A DNA stretch of 64,000 bases from Marinomonas posidonica_A. Lineage in GTDB: Bacteria > Pseudomonadota > Gammaproteobacteria > Pseudomonadales > Marinomonadaceae. Each line of letters begins with the position of its first letter. Positions within the stretch are counted from its first letter, which is position 1. This document shows, piece after piece, positions 7,956-17,261 of this stretch. A program made the position numbers and the translations under genes. The notes beneath the pieces were generated by a model. The model saw only the letters and a program-made list of their open reading frames with translations, did no database searches and was not told the DNA's origin. The DNA is taken from NCBI RefSeq assembly GCF_043643765.1, contig NZ_JBHZSP010000009.1, positions 140,410 to 204,409 on the forward strand, given 5' to 3'.

Positions 7956-8894
7956 ATGAATATAAAAACAAAAATCAATTTCACCTTCGGATTCAGCACT
8001 CTCCTTATGAGCGCCATGTATACAGGAAATGTCTCGGCCCGTGAACCGAGTGTGTTACCTACCATTCCAGATGGTGCTTCTATCGGTGTTCCAATCGCCG
8101 CACCAACGCCAGTCGACGGCCTTTTCTTCAGTAGCCGATCAGGGGTGGCATCTCAGCATTTTTACGATGCCAATGGCGACAAAACCGCCACCACAATAGA
8201 CCTAAAAGACACCGTTTTCCAATTTGCACTTACCCCTGGTAATAAAGTGTTAGGCGGTCAATATAGAGCCTTTCTATCCATCCCCTTTATTGATATTGAA
8301 AGTAAAAATATCGCAACGCCTATGGGTTTAGCGAATGCGTCAAACTCAGGGCTCGGCAGCATAGAAATCCGACCAATAGATATTTCTTGGGAGGTATCAC
8401 CTGATATTTATATGAACGCTGGGTTTAGCGCATATAGCCCAGGGGATTGGAGTGCCACAGAGTTAGTCAATGCTGGGCAAAACTTTTGGTCTTTCTCACC
8501 AAGCGTTGGCATCAGTTATCTGCGTAATGGCTGGAATGCCTCAGCACATCTAATGTATTTCGCCAATGAAGCAAACGAAGATAATGATTATAAATCAGGT
8601 GACGAAACACACCTGAACCTAACGGCAATGAAAGACATTGGGGAAGACCTAAGTATCGGTTTAGTTGGGTTCTTACGCAAGCAAATCGAAGACGATGAAA
8701 ACCCTAACAACGCTTATGGCGGGTTCACCAATGAGAGAGTCGAATCCTCTGGTGCGGGTCTTTCCATCACCAAACAGCTTGGTCCGATCAACCTGAATGC
8801 CATGTACACCAAAAGCTTGGAGACAAAAAGCTCTGGTGGCGGAGAGCGTATTTGGCTTAATGCCATTATCCCGCTCAAAGTTTTTAGTCACTAG
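7956..8894 (+). CDS. Outer-membrane channel, MetA/phenol-degradation type
   Basis: A 312-residue protein with an N-terminal signal peptide (hydrophobic stretch then NVSA-R, cleavage near residue 28). The remainder is rich in alternating polar and hydrophobic segments ending in a beta-barrel-like C-terminal strand (ERIWLNAIIPLKVFSH). It resembles the MetA/phenol-degradation family of outer-membrane proteins that let hydrophobic compounds enter the cell. Its place between two aldehyde dehydrogenases suggests it imports the substrate or precursor. Spacing to the genes on either side is about 100 bp. The assignment rests on overall layout and context, not on a single diagnostic motif. Confidence 0.75.
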   Translation: MNIKTKINFTFGFSTLLMSAMYTGNVSAREPSVLPTIPDGASIGVPIAAPTPVDGLFFSSRSGVASQHFYDANGDKTATTIDLKDTVFQFALTPGNKVLGGQYRAFLSIPFIDIESKNIATPMGLANASNSGLGSIEIRPIDISWEVSPDIYMNAGFSAYSPGDWSATELVNAGQNFWSFSPSVGISYLRNGWNASAHLMYFANEANEDNDYKSGDETHLNLTAMKDIGEDLSIGLVGFLRKQIEDDENPNNAYGGFTNERVESSGAGLSITKQLGPINLNAMYTKSLETKSSGGGERIWLNAIIPLKVFSH

Positions 8895-8901
8895 AAGCGG
8901 C

Positions 8902-8931
8902 GCCCCGTCACCGAAAATAGGGTGATGGGGC
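8902..8931 (+). promoter_or_regulatory. Intercistronic hairpin between channel and second ALDH
   Basis: GCCCCGTCACC pairs with GGTGATGGGGC (11 bp with one G-U pair) around a 7-base loop, followed by AGGTTTT. It may be an attenuator, a processing site or a stabiliser that sets different expression of the flanking genes. The T-run is too short for a confident terminator. Confidence 0.6.
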
Positions 8932-8997
8932 AGGTTTTAACAAGATCACTTTCTCCCTAATTTCGCGATGTTCGCGTACTTTAAGAGGTTCATTACG

Positions 8998-10416
8998 ATG
9001 AATAGTCCTTACAAAGCGTCAGAGTTTCAAAATCTTATCCATGGCGAATGTGTCTTAGGTAACGGCGCCGAACTATCTGTTATAAACCCCGCTACGGAAG
9101 AAGCTGTCGTGACGATATTTAGCGCTTCTGCCCAACAAGTCGATAACGCCGTCTTGGCAGCCAAAGCGGCGTTTCCAACTTGGAGCGCACTTAAACAGAA
9201 TGAGCGCAAAGTTATTTTGGCTCAGATTGCAGAGATCACCAAAGCCAATATGAATGAACTGGCTAGCCTACACGCTAGTGAAACGGGAAAACCAATGGCA
9301 GATGCGATGTTTGAAATTGGCGCTACGGCTGGTTTTTTCGAGTTTCATGCTCATGTACCGACTGATGCTCTAGACCCTACCGATATTCCTAATAGTGATG
9401 CGAAAGCCTATCGATTGCCATTAGGTGTCGTTGCCGCAATTGTGCCTTGGAATTTCCCCATGGCCTTGATGGCATTCAAAGTTCCCGGAGCCCTCTTGGC
9501 TGGCAACACAGTGGTCATAAAACCAGCGCCCACCACACCACTAACCACCCTTTTATGGGCTTCATTAATCAATGAAGCATTACCTAAAGGCGTTATCAAT
9601 GTGGTCGCCGACTCAGGCGATCTTGGGCCCATTTTGAGCGCTCACAAAGACGTCCGTAAGATCTCATTTACTGGTTCAACAGCGACTGGCAAACACATTA
9701 TGAAGTCGGCTGCGGATGACCTGAAACGCATCACCCTAGAATTGGGGGGAAATGATCCCGCGATTATATTGGAAGATGCTGATTTAGACGAAATAACAAC
9801 GCCTCTCTTTGAAGCTGGCTTTATGAATAACGGTCAAACCTGCTCTGCTGTAAAACGTGTATATGTTCACCAAAGTAAACACGATGACTTAGTGAAAAGG
9901 CTGTCTGCTATGGCCGATGCGACAAAAATTGGCTCTCCATTAGAAGACGGTGTCAAGTTTGGTCCGATTCAAAACAAGCGCCAGTTCGAGGTCGTCACAG
10001 AACTGCTAAATGATGCAGTAAAACAAGGTGCCGTCGTCGAAGCCGGTGGTTACTCTCCAAAAGGATCGGGTTATTACTTACGCCCTACCGTCCTTTCTGG
10101 TGTGAAAGACGGCGATAGAATTGTCGATGAAGAGCAATTTGGCCCTGTCCTACCCATCATTTCATATAACAACATCAATGATGTCATTACTACCATTAAC
10201 TCGTCACCCTTTGGGTTAGGCGCCTCTGTCTGGGGGACGAATAAAGACGATATTAATGTCGTCGTCAATCAGATAGAAACCGGCAGCGTTTGGATTAACA
10301 AACACTTCCCCGTCGCCCCGAATATACCATTTGGTGGTGCGCGTCAGTCTGGTGTCGGCTCAGAACTGGGCACACAAGGCTTACTGGAATTTACGCAATT
10401 AAAAATAGTGTCTTAA
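8998..10416 (+). CDS. NAD(P)-dependent aldehyde dehydrogenase (second copy)
   Basis: About 472 residues from the ATG at 8998, chosen because AGAGG lies 9 bases before it; an in-frame ATG at 8968 adds ten residues with no ribosome site. Landmarks: VPWNFP (Asn near 152), FTGSTATGK, LELGGND (Glu248), NGQTCSAVKR (Cys282) and PFGGARQSGVG. It oxidises an aldehyde to a carboxylic acid, which the synthetase two genes downstream could then activate. It is clearly a paralogue of the enzyme at 6448. Two such enzymes in one operon suggest either a dialdehyde or branched substrate, or two steps of the pathway. Substrate unknown. Confidence 0.92.
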   Translation: MNSPYKASEFQNLIHGECVLGNGAELSVINPATEEAVVTIFSASAQQVDNAVLAAKAAFPTWSALKQNERKVILAQIAEITKANMNELASLHASETGKPMADAMFEIGATAGFFEFHAHVPTDALDPTDIPNSDAKAYRLPLGVVAAIVPWNFPMALMAFKVPGALLAGNTVVIKPAPTTPLTTLLWASLINEALPKGVINVVADSGDLGPILSAHKDVRKISFTGSTATGKHIMKSAADDLKRITLELGGNDPAIILEDADLDEITTPLFEAGFMNNGQTCSAVKRVYVHQSKHDDLVKRLSAMADATKIGSPLEDGVKFGPIQNKRQFEVVTELLNDAVKQGAVVEAGGYSPKGSGYYLRPTVLSGVKDGDRIVDEEQFGPVLPIISYNNINDVITTINSSPFGLGASVWGTNKDDINVVVNQIETGSVWINKHFPVAPNIPFGGARQSGVGSELGTQGLLEFTQLKIVS

Positions 10417-10423
10417 GTCGTTA

Positions 10424-10442
10424 GCAGAAGTCCGTCTTCTGC
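10424..10442 (+). promoter_or_regulatory. Intercistronic hairpin between second ALDH and DUF2306-like gene
   Basis: GCAGAAG-TCCGT-CTTCTGC is a perfect 7-bp stem with a 5-base loop, 8 bp after the stop codon. There is no T-run. It belongs to a series of hairpins between the genes of this operon. Confidence 0.5.
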
Positions 10443-10475
10443 CTAGCCAATATTTTAAGAAAATAGGTAAATCTT

Positions 10476-12014
10476 ATGAGTAATCAAGCAACCAATACTC
10501 TTAAACATTTTATTCGAACTAAACCCAAAACATTTATTGTTTGGACTCTGTTTTCGATGGCTCTGGCTTTTTATAGTTTTTTAGTTTGGGAAGCCGGTTA
10601 TAAAATGTTGCCATATATACATGATGAGCAAGCCGTTCATGACACGGTAACACTCATCGAGGCCGAAGGTGATCTTGACGTTCCTTATGCTCAGGTCGCC
10701 AAGGAAGCAGCGGATGTTTATCCTCTATGGAATAACCTGACCGCCATGGTCACCGGAACCTATTTTGGTTATGGCAGCAATGGTAATTCGACTCAGGTGT
10801 TGTATTACAACTCCATGAAACCCATTGAAAAATCTGCTCTTAGTTACCACATGGTGCTTGGCGGGATTTGTCTTATTTTAGGAATATTGCAATTTACGCC
10901 GAGCTTTCGAAAGAAATACCGAAAGGCGCACCGCATGGTTGGCGGTGTTTATATTCTTGGTGTCTTTACTATGACTTTCGCCGCGATATATCACATGGTT
11001 CATACGGGTATTGAGCACACCTATCAAGGATTTGCATTCCATATCCAGCTTTGGGCTCTCGCGATCAGTACCATTATCTGTCAAATTCTCGCGATCCATC
11101 ACATAAAGAAACGCAATATTGCCCTACACCTTGGTTTTCAGTTATACACCTTTGTGGCCTTTCTAAATGCGCCGGTTCAACGCTATGACTGGGCTTTCTT
11201 AGGCAATATATACCCCCATTTGACACAGGGTGAAGTGAACAACATGGTAAACATGCTGACATTTTGGCAATGCCTAATGATCGGTTGCATGATATTTGCT
11301 TGGAACCGAGCCTCTTCTCCTATGAAAACCAAACCTGTAGAAATTGCTCCTCAGCCAGTTGCTCTGAAAGTCTTCTTGTCTCTGGCGGGTGTGGTAGCTA
11401 TTTGGACAGTATTATCAACCTATTTGGGTACAGCTGGCCTTGGTAGCTGGACAGCAGCTCAAGCCATTGTACCTGCGAGTACTTTAGCCGCTGACGCGAT
11501 GCTTTATACCAACCATCCTCTACTGACCACTATCTTTGCGGTGTTAATGGTCACGACGATTGCGTCGGGGCTTTGGCTCATGTTGCACAATGAGGCGTCA
11601 CGTTTGGCTCGTAATCTTTTTTACGTTTCCGCCATTTGGTGTGGTGTGCAACAAGTCGTATGGGGATTCCAACTAGGCGAACCTTCAATGGCAGTCACCG
11701 CGGGTGGCGGTTTCTATATGGTATCAGGAGTATCGCTGTTGGCATTCGCTGCGCTTGCACTCTATCAACAAGTTCGTGGCCGCGAAAATAAGTGGCACGA
11801 GAGCATGATTTTCGCGGTCAATTTTGCCTTTGCGCCCGCCTTGGTTATTTGGGGACATGCCCTTTGGTATAGGTTGGACGTGATTCCTGAATTCTACCTC
11901 AACCGAGGACACGGCTATGTTCTAGCCGTTGGTATTGCCGTTTTGATGCCATCATTTAACGGCTTTATTGAAATGATGACCAGTCGAGAAACAAAATCTC
12001 GCGTCATTAGCTAA
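10476..12014 (+). CDS. Polytopic membrane protein, DUF2306-like, 12 predicted helices
   Basis: A 512-residue integral membrane protein. I count about twelve hydrophobic helices, with a 75-residue soluble loop after the first. The segment SYHMVLGGICLILGILQF followed by RKAHRMVGG (about residues 126-155) resembles DUF2306 membrane proteins. Histidines recur in or beside helices (YHMV, AHRM, YHMVHTGIEH, FHIQLW, IHHIKKR, ALHLGF), as expected for heme- or metal-binding membrane enzymes. It lies between the second aldehyde dehydrogenase and the acyl-CoA synthetase. The cluster has no recognisable alcohol dehydrogenase or oxygenase, so this is the only candidate in the operon for an upstream redox step. 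A transporter role is the alternative. Function unknown. Confidence 0.8.
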   Translation: MSNQATNTLKHFIRTKPKTFIVWTLFSMALAFYSFLVWEAGYKMLPYIHDEQAVHDTVTLIEAEGDLDVPYAQVAKEAADVYPLWNNLTAMVTGTYFGYGSNGNSTQVLYYNSMKPIEKSALSYHMVLGGICLILGILQFTPSFRKKYRKAHRMVGGVYILGVFTMTFAAIYHMVHTGIEHTYQGFAFHIQLWALAISTIICQILAIHHIKKRNIALHLGFQLYTFVAFLNAPVQRYDWAFLGNIYPHLTQGEVNNMVNMLTFWQCLMIGCMIFAWNRASSPMKTKPVEIAPQPVALKVFLSLAGVVAIWTVLSTYLGTAGLGSWTAAQAIVPASTLAADAMLYTNHPLLTTIFAVLMVTTIASGLWLMLHNEASRLARNLFYVSAIWCGVQQVVWGFQLGEPSMAVTAGGGFYMVSGVSLLAFAALALYQQVRGRENKWHESMIFAVNFAFAPALVIWGHALWYRLDVIPEFYLNRGHGYVLAVGIAVLMPSFNGFIEMMTSRETKSRVIS

Positions 12015-12030
12015 AGTATTCTAAATCAAT

Positions 12031-12059
12031 ATGACTGGCCTGACGCTATGGCCAGTCAT
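12031..12059 (+). promoter_or_regulatory. Intercistronic hairpin before the acyl-CoA synthetase
   Basis: ATGACTGGCC and GGCCAGTCAT form a perfect 10-bp stem with a short loop, 16 bp after the DUF2306-like stop and 22 bp before the synthetase ATG, ending in ATTTATC. It may lower or separate synthetase expression, or protect the upstream message. Confidence 0.6.
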
Positions 12060-12081
12060 TTATCTTCGGGAAAACACAACC

Positions 12082-13752
12082 ATGTCTCACTTACACTTTA
12101 AACACTGGCCTGCTCGCGTCTCAAAAGAACTGCCTCCTGCGACACAAACATTTGATGATAACTTGCGTAATACCAGTAGCAGGTACCCAAACAAAGCTGC
12201 TTTGATATTTTACGGTGCTGTCACAACTTATGCGGAGCTTGATGTTAAGGTCACGGCGATTGCTGGTTATTTACAATCTACATGCGGTGTTATCAAAGGT
12301 GATCGTGTTGGTGTCTATATGCAAAACTCACCACAATATGTGGCGGCATTTTATGGCATTATCAGAGCGGGCGGTGTCGTTGTACCCATCAATGCCATGC
12401 ATCAATCAGAAGAATTGAGCTACATTTGCCAAGACGCGAATATCAGAACACTTTTCTGTGCTCAGGATTCCGTCGATAACCTCTCTGCACTGATCGCTTC
12501 TGGAGATCTAGATCATGTTATTGCCGCTCATTACGGTACAGAAGCCCCATCATCACCAAGTGTCGACCTTCCACCAATAGTAAAAAAACCATTCAATGAA
12601 AACCTACCTAAGTCGATCATCGACTGGGCTGATGTCATCCGCAACGATAAACCTTTTACTAAGGTAGAACTGTCAGTAACGGATCCATTTGCCATTCCCT
12701 ATACTTCTGGATCAACTGGAAAAGGCAAAGGCTGCCTACATAATCACCTTTCAGCTCAACACGCGCTCAGCTGTATTATTGATTGGTTTTCCTATGACAG
12801 TAATGAAGTGCATTTAGGTGCCACTCCAATGTTTCATATTGTCGGATTGCAAGGCATCATGAACGTTTCTATTGCAACTGGAGCGACTAACGTCATCATG
12901 TCTCGTTGGGATAGACAAGTCGCTGCCTATCTAATTGAAACGTACAAAGTCACTACTTGGTGCACAGTACCCACGGCCGTTATCGATCTGCTCAATACAC
13001 CAGTACTGACAGCCAACACCCTTGCGAGCCTCACATGCATTTATGGTGGAGGCAGCGCCATGCCGAATGCCATTGCGGAACGCTTAAATACACTGACAGG
13101 ACTGACCTTTATCGAAGTATATGGCATGACAGAAACCATGGGGCCAGTCACACATAACCCGCTAGACAACCCCAAAGCCGGTAGCGTTGGCATCCCCGTT
13201 ATGAACACAGATGTTCAGTTATTCGATCCAGATACCAAGCAACCAGTATCCCAAGGAGAAGTTGGAGAAATTATCGTACACGGCCCACAAGTGATGCAGA
13301 GTTACTGGCAAAACCCTAACGCCGATGAAGAAGCTTTTATCACGGTTGATAACACAAAATATTTAAGAACCGGAGATCTGGCTCTTATGGACGAGCAAGG
13401 CTATATCCGAATCGTAGATCGTTTAAAAAGAATGATTAATGCTTCTGGATATAAGGTTTGGCCGGCTGAAGTTGAAGCTCACCTTTATCATCATCCCTCG
13501 ATTGAAGAAGTTTGTATCATTGGTTCAAAGGACGATTACAGAGGGGAAAATGTAAAAGCCATTGCCGTATTAAAACCAAATACTCAACTAGATAGCAAAG
13601 CGCTTTCTGCATGGGCGCAAGAACACATGGCGGCGTACAAAATCCCACGCATTTTGGAAGTGGTCGATGCACTACCAAAATCGGCAGCAGGCAAGGTGCT
13701 TTGGCAAACCTTGCAAGCCGATGAAAATGCTAAACACAACACATTAAGTTAG
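12082..13752 (+). CDS. Acyl-CoA synthetase (AMP-forming, fatty-acid ligase type)
   Basis: About 556 residues of the adenylate-forming superfamily: acid + ATP + CoA gives acyl-CoA. Core motifs in order: YTSGSTGKGKG (P-loop, about residue 212), YGMTETMGP (about 353), RTGDLALMDEQGY (about 430), RLKRMINASGYKVWPAEVE (hinge, about 452-470) and PKSAAGKVLW with the catalytic lysine near the C-terminus. The ATG at 12082 is preferred over 12031 because the latter lies inside a hairpin and adds 17 residues absent from the family. It closes the operon and would feed the aldehyde dehydrogenase products into the convergent beta-oxidation operon. Medium-chain, long-chain or aromatic acids are possible. Confidence 0.92.
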   Translation: MSHLHFKHWPARVSKELPPATQTFDDNLRNTSSRYPNKAALIFYGAVTTYAELDVKVTAIAGYLQSTCGVIKGDRVGVYMQNSPQYVAAFYGIIRAGGVVVPINAMHQSEELSYICQDANIRTLFCAQDSVDNLSALIASGDLDHVIAAHYGTEAPSSPSVDLPPIVKKPFNENLPKSIIDWADVIRNDKPFTKVELSVTDPFAIPYTSGSTGKGKGCLHNHLSAQHALSCIIDWFSYDSNEVHLGATPMFHIVGLQGIMNVSIATGATNVIMSRWDRQVAAYLIETYKVTTWCTVPTAVIDLLNTPVLTANTLASLTCIYGGGSAMPNAIAERLNTLTGLTFIEVYGMTETMGPVTHNPLDNPKAGSVGIPVMNTDVQLFDPDTKQPVSQGEVGEIIVHGPQVMQSYWQNPNADEEAFITVDNTKYLRTGDLALMDEQGYIRIVDRLKRMINASGYKVWPAEVEAHLYHHPSIEEVCIIGSKDDYRGENVKAIAVLKPNTQLDSKALSAWAQEHMAAYKIPRILEVVDALPKSAAGKVLWQTLQADENAKHNTLS

Positions 13753-13807
13753 GGCAACTCGGTCTGACAATCTAACAATCTAACATATCCTTTCAAAAGG
13801 ATGAGAT

Positions 13808-13840
13808 GAAAAAAGACCTGCATTATCGCAGGTCTTATTC
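13808..13840. terminator. Bidirectional terminator between synthetase and thiolase
   Basis: AAAAAAGACCTGC-ATTATC-GCAGGTCTTATT is a perfect stem flanked by A-runs and T-rich sequence between convergent genes. On the minus strand the A-run gives a T-run after the thiolase. Confidence 0.8.
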
Positions 13841-13858
13841 AAGGACTTGTTCAAGCGC

Positions 13859-15037
13859 TTATACTATTTCAAACAAACCCGCAGCGCCCATACCGCCACC
13901 GATGCACATAGACACCACCACGTATTTAACACCTCGACGTTTGCCTTCAATCAATGCATGACCCACTAAACGGGAGCCGCTCATACCGTATGGATGGCCT
14001 AATGCGATAGCACCACCGTTGACATTCAGACGGTCAATAGGAATACCAAGTTTTTCCTGACAATACAGCACTTGCACAGCAAACGCTTCATTGATCTCCC
14101 AAAGGCCAATATCGTCGACTTTCAAACCGGCTCTTTTCAGCAATTTAGGAATAGCAAAAACAGGACCTATCCCCATTTCATCCGGCTCACAACCCGCCAC
14201 CGCAAAGCCACGAAAAATACCTAACGGGGTTATTCCTCTCTGCTCGGCATAGGTCGAACTGGTAACCACACAGGCGCTTGCACCATCTGAAAACTGACTT
14301 GCATTCGCGGCTGTCACCACCCCGTTTGGCATTACCGCGCGAAGGTTCGCTATACTTTCATAGTCTGTGCCCGGACGTATCCCCTCATCTACAGAGACCG
14401 TCATTGGGCGTTGTTCATACTCCCTCGTTGCCCGATCAAAAACGCCCATCACGGTATCAAAAGGTGCAATTTCATCTGCAAAGCGTCCCTGAGCCTGAGC
14501 ATCCGCGGCTCGGTTTTGACTGAGCACACCATATTGATCCTGCGCTTCTCTTGATATGCCATAGCGATGAGCGACTGTCTCAGCGGTTTGCAACATGCTC
14601 CAGTAGACTTCTGGTACTTGTTGCTCCAACGAATGTTCCTTCAACAATGCTAGGTTCGCATCATTCTGAATGAGTGAAATCGATTCTACGCCGCCAGCGA
14701 CGTACACATCACCTTCACCCGCCATAATACGTTGTGCTGAAAAGGCGATACTTTGTAAGCCCGTGGCACAAAAGCGATTAATAGAAACCCCAGAGGTGGT
14801 AACAGGACATCCCGCCTTAAGAGCAATCTGGCGGGCAATATTCATCCCCGCTGGTCCCTCAAGAAAAGTAGAGCCCATCACCACATCTTCCACTTCTGCC
14901 AACTCAATACCTGCGCGAGCCACTGCGCTTGCTACAACGTGACCACCCATGGCGACTGGATGAGTCATATTAAATCCACCTCGCCAAGATTTAGTTAAAG
15001 CTGTTCTTGCTGTTGAAATTATGACTGAATCAACCAT
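13859..15037 (-). CDS. Acetyl-CoA acyltransferase (thiolase)
   Basis: A 392-residue thiolase that cleaves 3-ketoacyl-CoA to acetyl-CoA and a shortened acyl-CoA. The nucleophilic cysteine is in SINRFCATGLQS (Cys90). The GHP motif is in GGAIALGHPYGMSGSR (His near 349), and the second active cysteine is in MCIGGGMGAAGLFE near the C-terminus. Its start codon shares one base with the stop codon of the fadB-like gene (TAATG), so the two are translationally coupled and probably form the usual two-subunit beta-oxidation complex. A biosynthetic thiolase role is less likely given this pairing. Confidence 0.93.
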   Translation of the reverse strand: MVDSVIISTARTALTKSWRGGFNMTHPVAMGGHVVASAVARAGIELAEVEDVVMGSTFLEGPAGMNIARQIALKAGCPVTTSGVSINRFCATGLQSIAFSAQRIMAGEGDVYVAGGVESISLIQNDANLALLKEHSLEQQVPEVYWSMLQTAETVAHRYGISREAQDQYGVLSQNRAADAQAQGRFADEIAPFDTVMGVFDRATREYEQRPMTVSVDEGIRPGTDYESIANLRAVMPNGVVTAANASQFSDGASACVVTSSTYAEQRGITPLGIFRGFAVAGCEPDEMGIGPVFAIPKLLKRAGLKVDDIGLWEINEAFAVQVLYCQEKLGIPIDRLNVNGGAIALGHPYGMSGSRLVGHALIEGKRRGVKYVVVSMCIGGGMGAAGLFEIV

Positions 15038-17130
15038 TACAGGCCTCCAAAGCTATCAAAGTTACGTCCCTGCTGAGCAAGGTCTGAAATGAGTTTGGAA
15101 GGACTCCAAAATTTTGAATCCCCATTCGTTTCGTTAGCAAATATTTCCAACTTTTGTTTAACAACCACCAAACCTTTTTGATTCGCGTAATGCATCGGGC
15201 CACCACGTGATGCGGGAAAACCATAGCCATGGGTATAAACAACGTCTATATCACTCGCCCTAAGGGCAATGCCTTCCTCTAAAATTCTCGCGCCTTCATT
15301 GACCAGAGCATAAATACAACGCTCGATAATGTCGTCCTTATTAAACTTGCGAGTAACCACTCCGTTAGCTTCACGGACATCTTGAATCAGTTGGTCAATC
15401 TCCTCATCAGGGATACCACCACGTTGGCCTGGTACATATTGATACCATCCCTTACCGCTTTTTTGACCTAAGCGGCCAAGCTCACAAACTCGATCAGGAA
15501 TAGATGAAAACTTAACGTCAGGCCGCTCAATGTAAGTTCGCTTTCGAATAGCCATGCCGACATCATTCCCAGCCAGATCCATCATGCGAAATGGCCCCAT
15601 TGCCATACCCCATTCTTCTAATGCTTGATCCACTTCCCAAGGACTAGCCCCCGCTTCTACCATCAGACCTGCGATCCGCAGGTATTCATTGATCATACGG
15701 TTGCCTATGAAACCATCACAAACACCAGACACAACGGCGGTTTTCTTAATGCGTTTTGCTAACTTCATAGCAGCAGACAGGACGGCATCAGAGGTAAGAT
15801 CCGCTCTAACGACTTCGAGTAATTTCATAATATTGGCAGGACTGAAGAAATGCAGACCAACAACACGTTCGGGGTTACGACAAAACTGTGCTATCTGATT
15901 GAGATCTAAAGTAGACGTATTGGATGCCAAAATAGCATTTTCTCTGACTGTCTCTGACAAGGTACGGAACACAGACTCTTTAATCGACATGTCTTCGAAG
16001 ACCGCTTCAATCGCCAAATCGACATCACTCATATCTTCATAGGAGAGCGATGGCGTTAATAGATTCAAGCACTTTTTAGACTGCTCATCTGTCATTTTTG
16101 ACTTGGCAACCAGCTTTTCATAATAACTGTGGATAGTATCAATACCACGTTGCAGAGCGTCCTGCTTTTGCTCCAACAGAACAACAGGGATACCCACGTT
16201 AAGGAAGTTAATAGCAATACCAGAACCCATGGTTCCTGCCCCAACTACCCCTACTTTTTCTATGGTTGGTAACTTAGCTTTATCGACTGACAATCCTGGC
16301 ACTTTCCAGCATTCACGCTCCGCTTTAAACGCGTAACGCAGCGCCTCAGATTCAGTTGACGACATACGTTCCCAAAATAACTTTTTCTCAACCTCAAGTC
16401 CTTTTTTATAATCCCCCAAGGACGCTTCTATCGCAGTCACCGCAGCCGGTGAAGACGGCGAGCGTCGTACCTGTGAACGTACCGTATTAGAAACCCACCT
16501 CAAGAAAAGATCAGAATTGACCTTATCTACCTTGAGATCTTGAATTGGAATAATGGACTCACCCTCAGCAAGTTGGTTGGCAAAAGCAATGGCATCCGTT
16601 AACACATTATCTGAAAGTCTTGAAACCAGTTGCGTTTCTTCTAATGATTTGACTGCACACGGGCGACCACCGAGTATCATGGAAACCGCTTTGCTCAAGC
16701 CAACGGCTCTGGGCAACAACTGAGTCCCACCAGCGCCAGGAATCAGCCCCAAATGAATTTCTGGGAAAGAAATAACAGCGTCCGTTCTAAACACTCGGGC
16801 ATGGCAAGCAAGAGCAAGCTCTAAGCCTCCTCCCATGCATTGTTTGCCAACAGCGGCAACAACGGGTTTGGAAGAATTTTGCAGCAGTTCGACCAGCATA
16901 GGCAGATTAGGATCACGCCCAGCCTCACCAGAAAAAAACTCATCTATATCAGCACCGCATGAAAACATTTCTTCAGTTCCATACAGAACAATAGCGTCGA
17001 TGGCGTCAGAAGCATTTGCTTCTTCCAACTTGCTGACAAGATCTAACCGGAGTTGCAGATTGATACTGTTTAACGGTGGATTGGACAGGTGAATGACGCC
17101 CACCCTGCCATTGAGGGAAATATCTTTCAA
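15037..17130 (-). CDS. Bifunctional enoyl-CoA hydratase / 3-hydroxyacyl-CoA dehydrogenase (FadB/FadJ type)
   Basis: About 697 residues: an N-terminal crotonase domain (about 1-190; CMGGGLELALACH and a PEIHLGLIPGAGGTQ segment with catalytic glutamates), then the NAD-binding domain starting VGVVGAGTMGSGIA (about residue 294) and the C-terminal dimerisation domains of 3-hydroxyacyl-CoA dehydrogenase (FFSPANIMKLLEVV; GFIGNRM). A TTG start at 17130 is chosen because AGAGG lies 7 bases before it and the product then begins with the usual hydratase strand; an upstream ATG at 17211 would add 27 unrelated residues. With the thiolase it runs the hydration, oxidation and cleavage steps of beta-oxidation. 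No acyl-CoA dehydrogenase is in the window. Confidence 0.92.
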   Translation of the reverse strand: MKDISLNGRVGVIHLSNPPLNSINLQLRLDLVSKLEEANASDAIDAIVLYGTEEMFSCGADIDEFFSGEAGRDPNLPMLVELLQNSSKPVVAAVGKQCMGGGLELALACHARVFRTDAVISFPEIHLGLIPGAGGTQLLPRAVGLSKAVSMILGGRPCAVKSLEETQLVSRLSDNVLTDAIAFANQLAEGESIIPIQDLKVDKVNSDLFLRWVSNTVRSQVRRSPSSPAAVTAIEASLGDYKKGLEVEKKLFWERMSSTESEALRYAFKAERECWKVPGLSVDKAKLPTIEKVGVVGAGTMGSGIAINFLNVGIPVVLLEQKQDALQRGIDTIHSYYEKLVAKSKMTDEQSKKCLNLLTPSLSYEDMSDVDLAIEAVFEDMSIKESVFRTLSETVRENAILASNTSTLDLNQIAQFCRNPERVVGLHFFSPANIMKLLEVVRADLTSDAVLSAAMKLAKRIKKTAVVSGVCDGFIGNRMINEYLRIAGLMVEAGASPWEVDQALEEWGMAMGPFRMMDLAGNDVGMAIRKRTYIERPDVKFSSIPDRVCELGRLGQKSGKGWYQYVPGQRGGIPDEEIDQLIQDVREANGVVTRKFNKDDIIERCIYALVNEGARILEEGIALRASDIDVVYTHGYGFPASRGGPMHYANQKGLVVVKQKLEIFANETNGDSKFWSPSKLISDLAQQGRNFDSFGGL

Positions 17131-17261
17131 AGGAATTACCTCTAATCTAATTATTATTTTTAAAACGATTCTAAGAAAAAAATTAGCTTGCTGATAAACC
17201 GCTATCGACAAAGCCGATGTTTAATATGATCAACAATTGACCACCTCAACTATATTTACCC

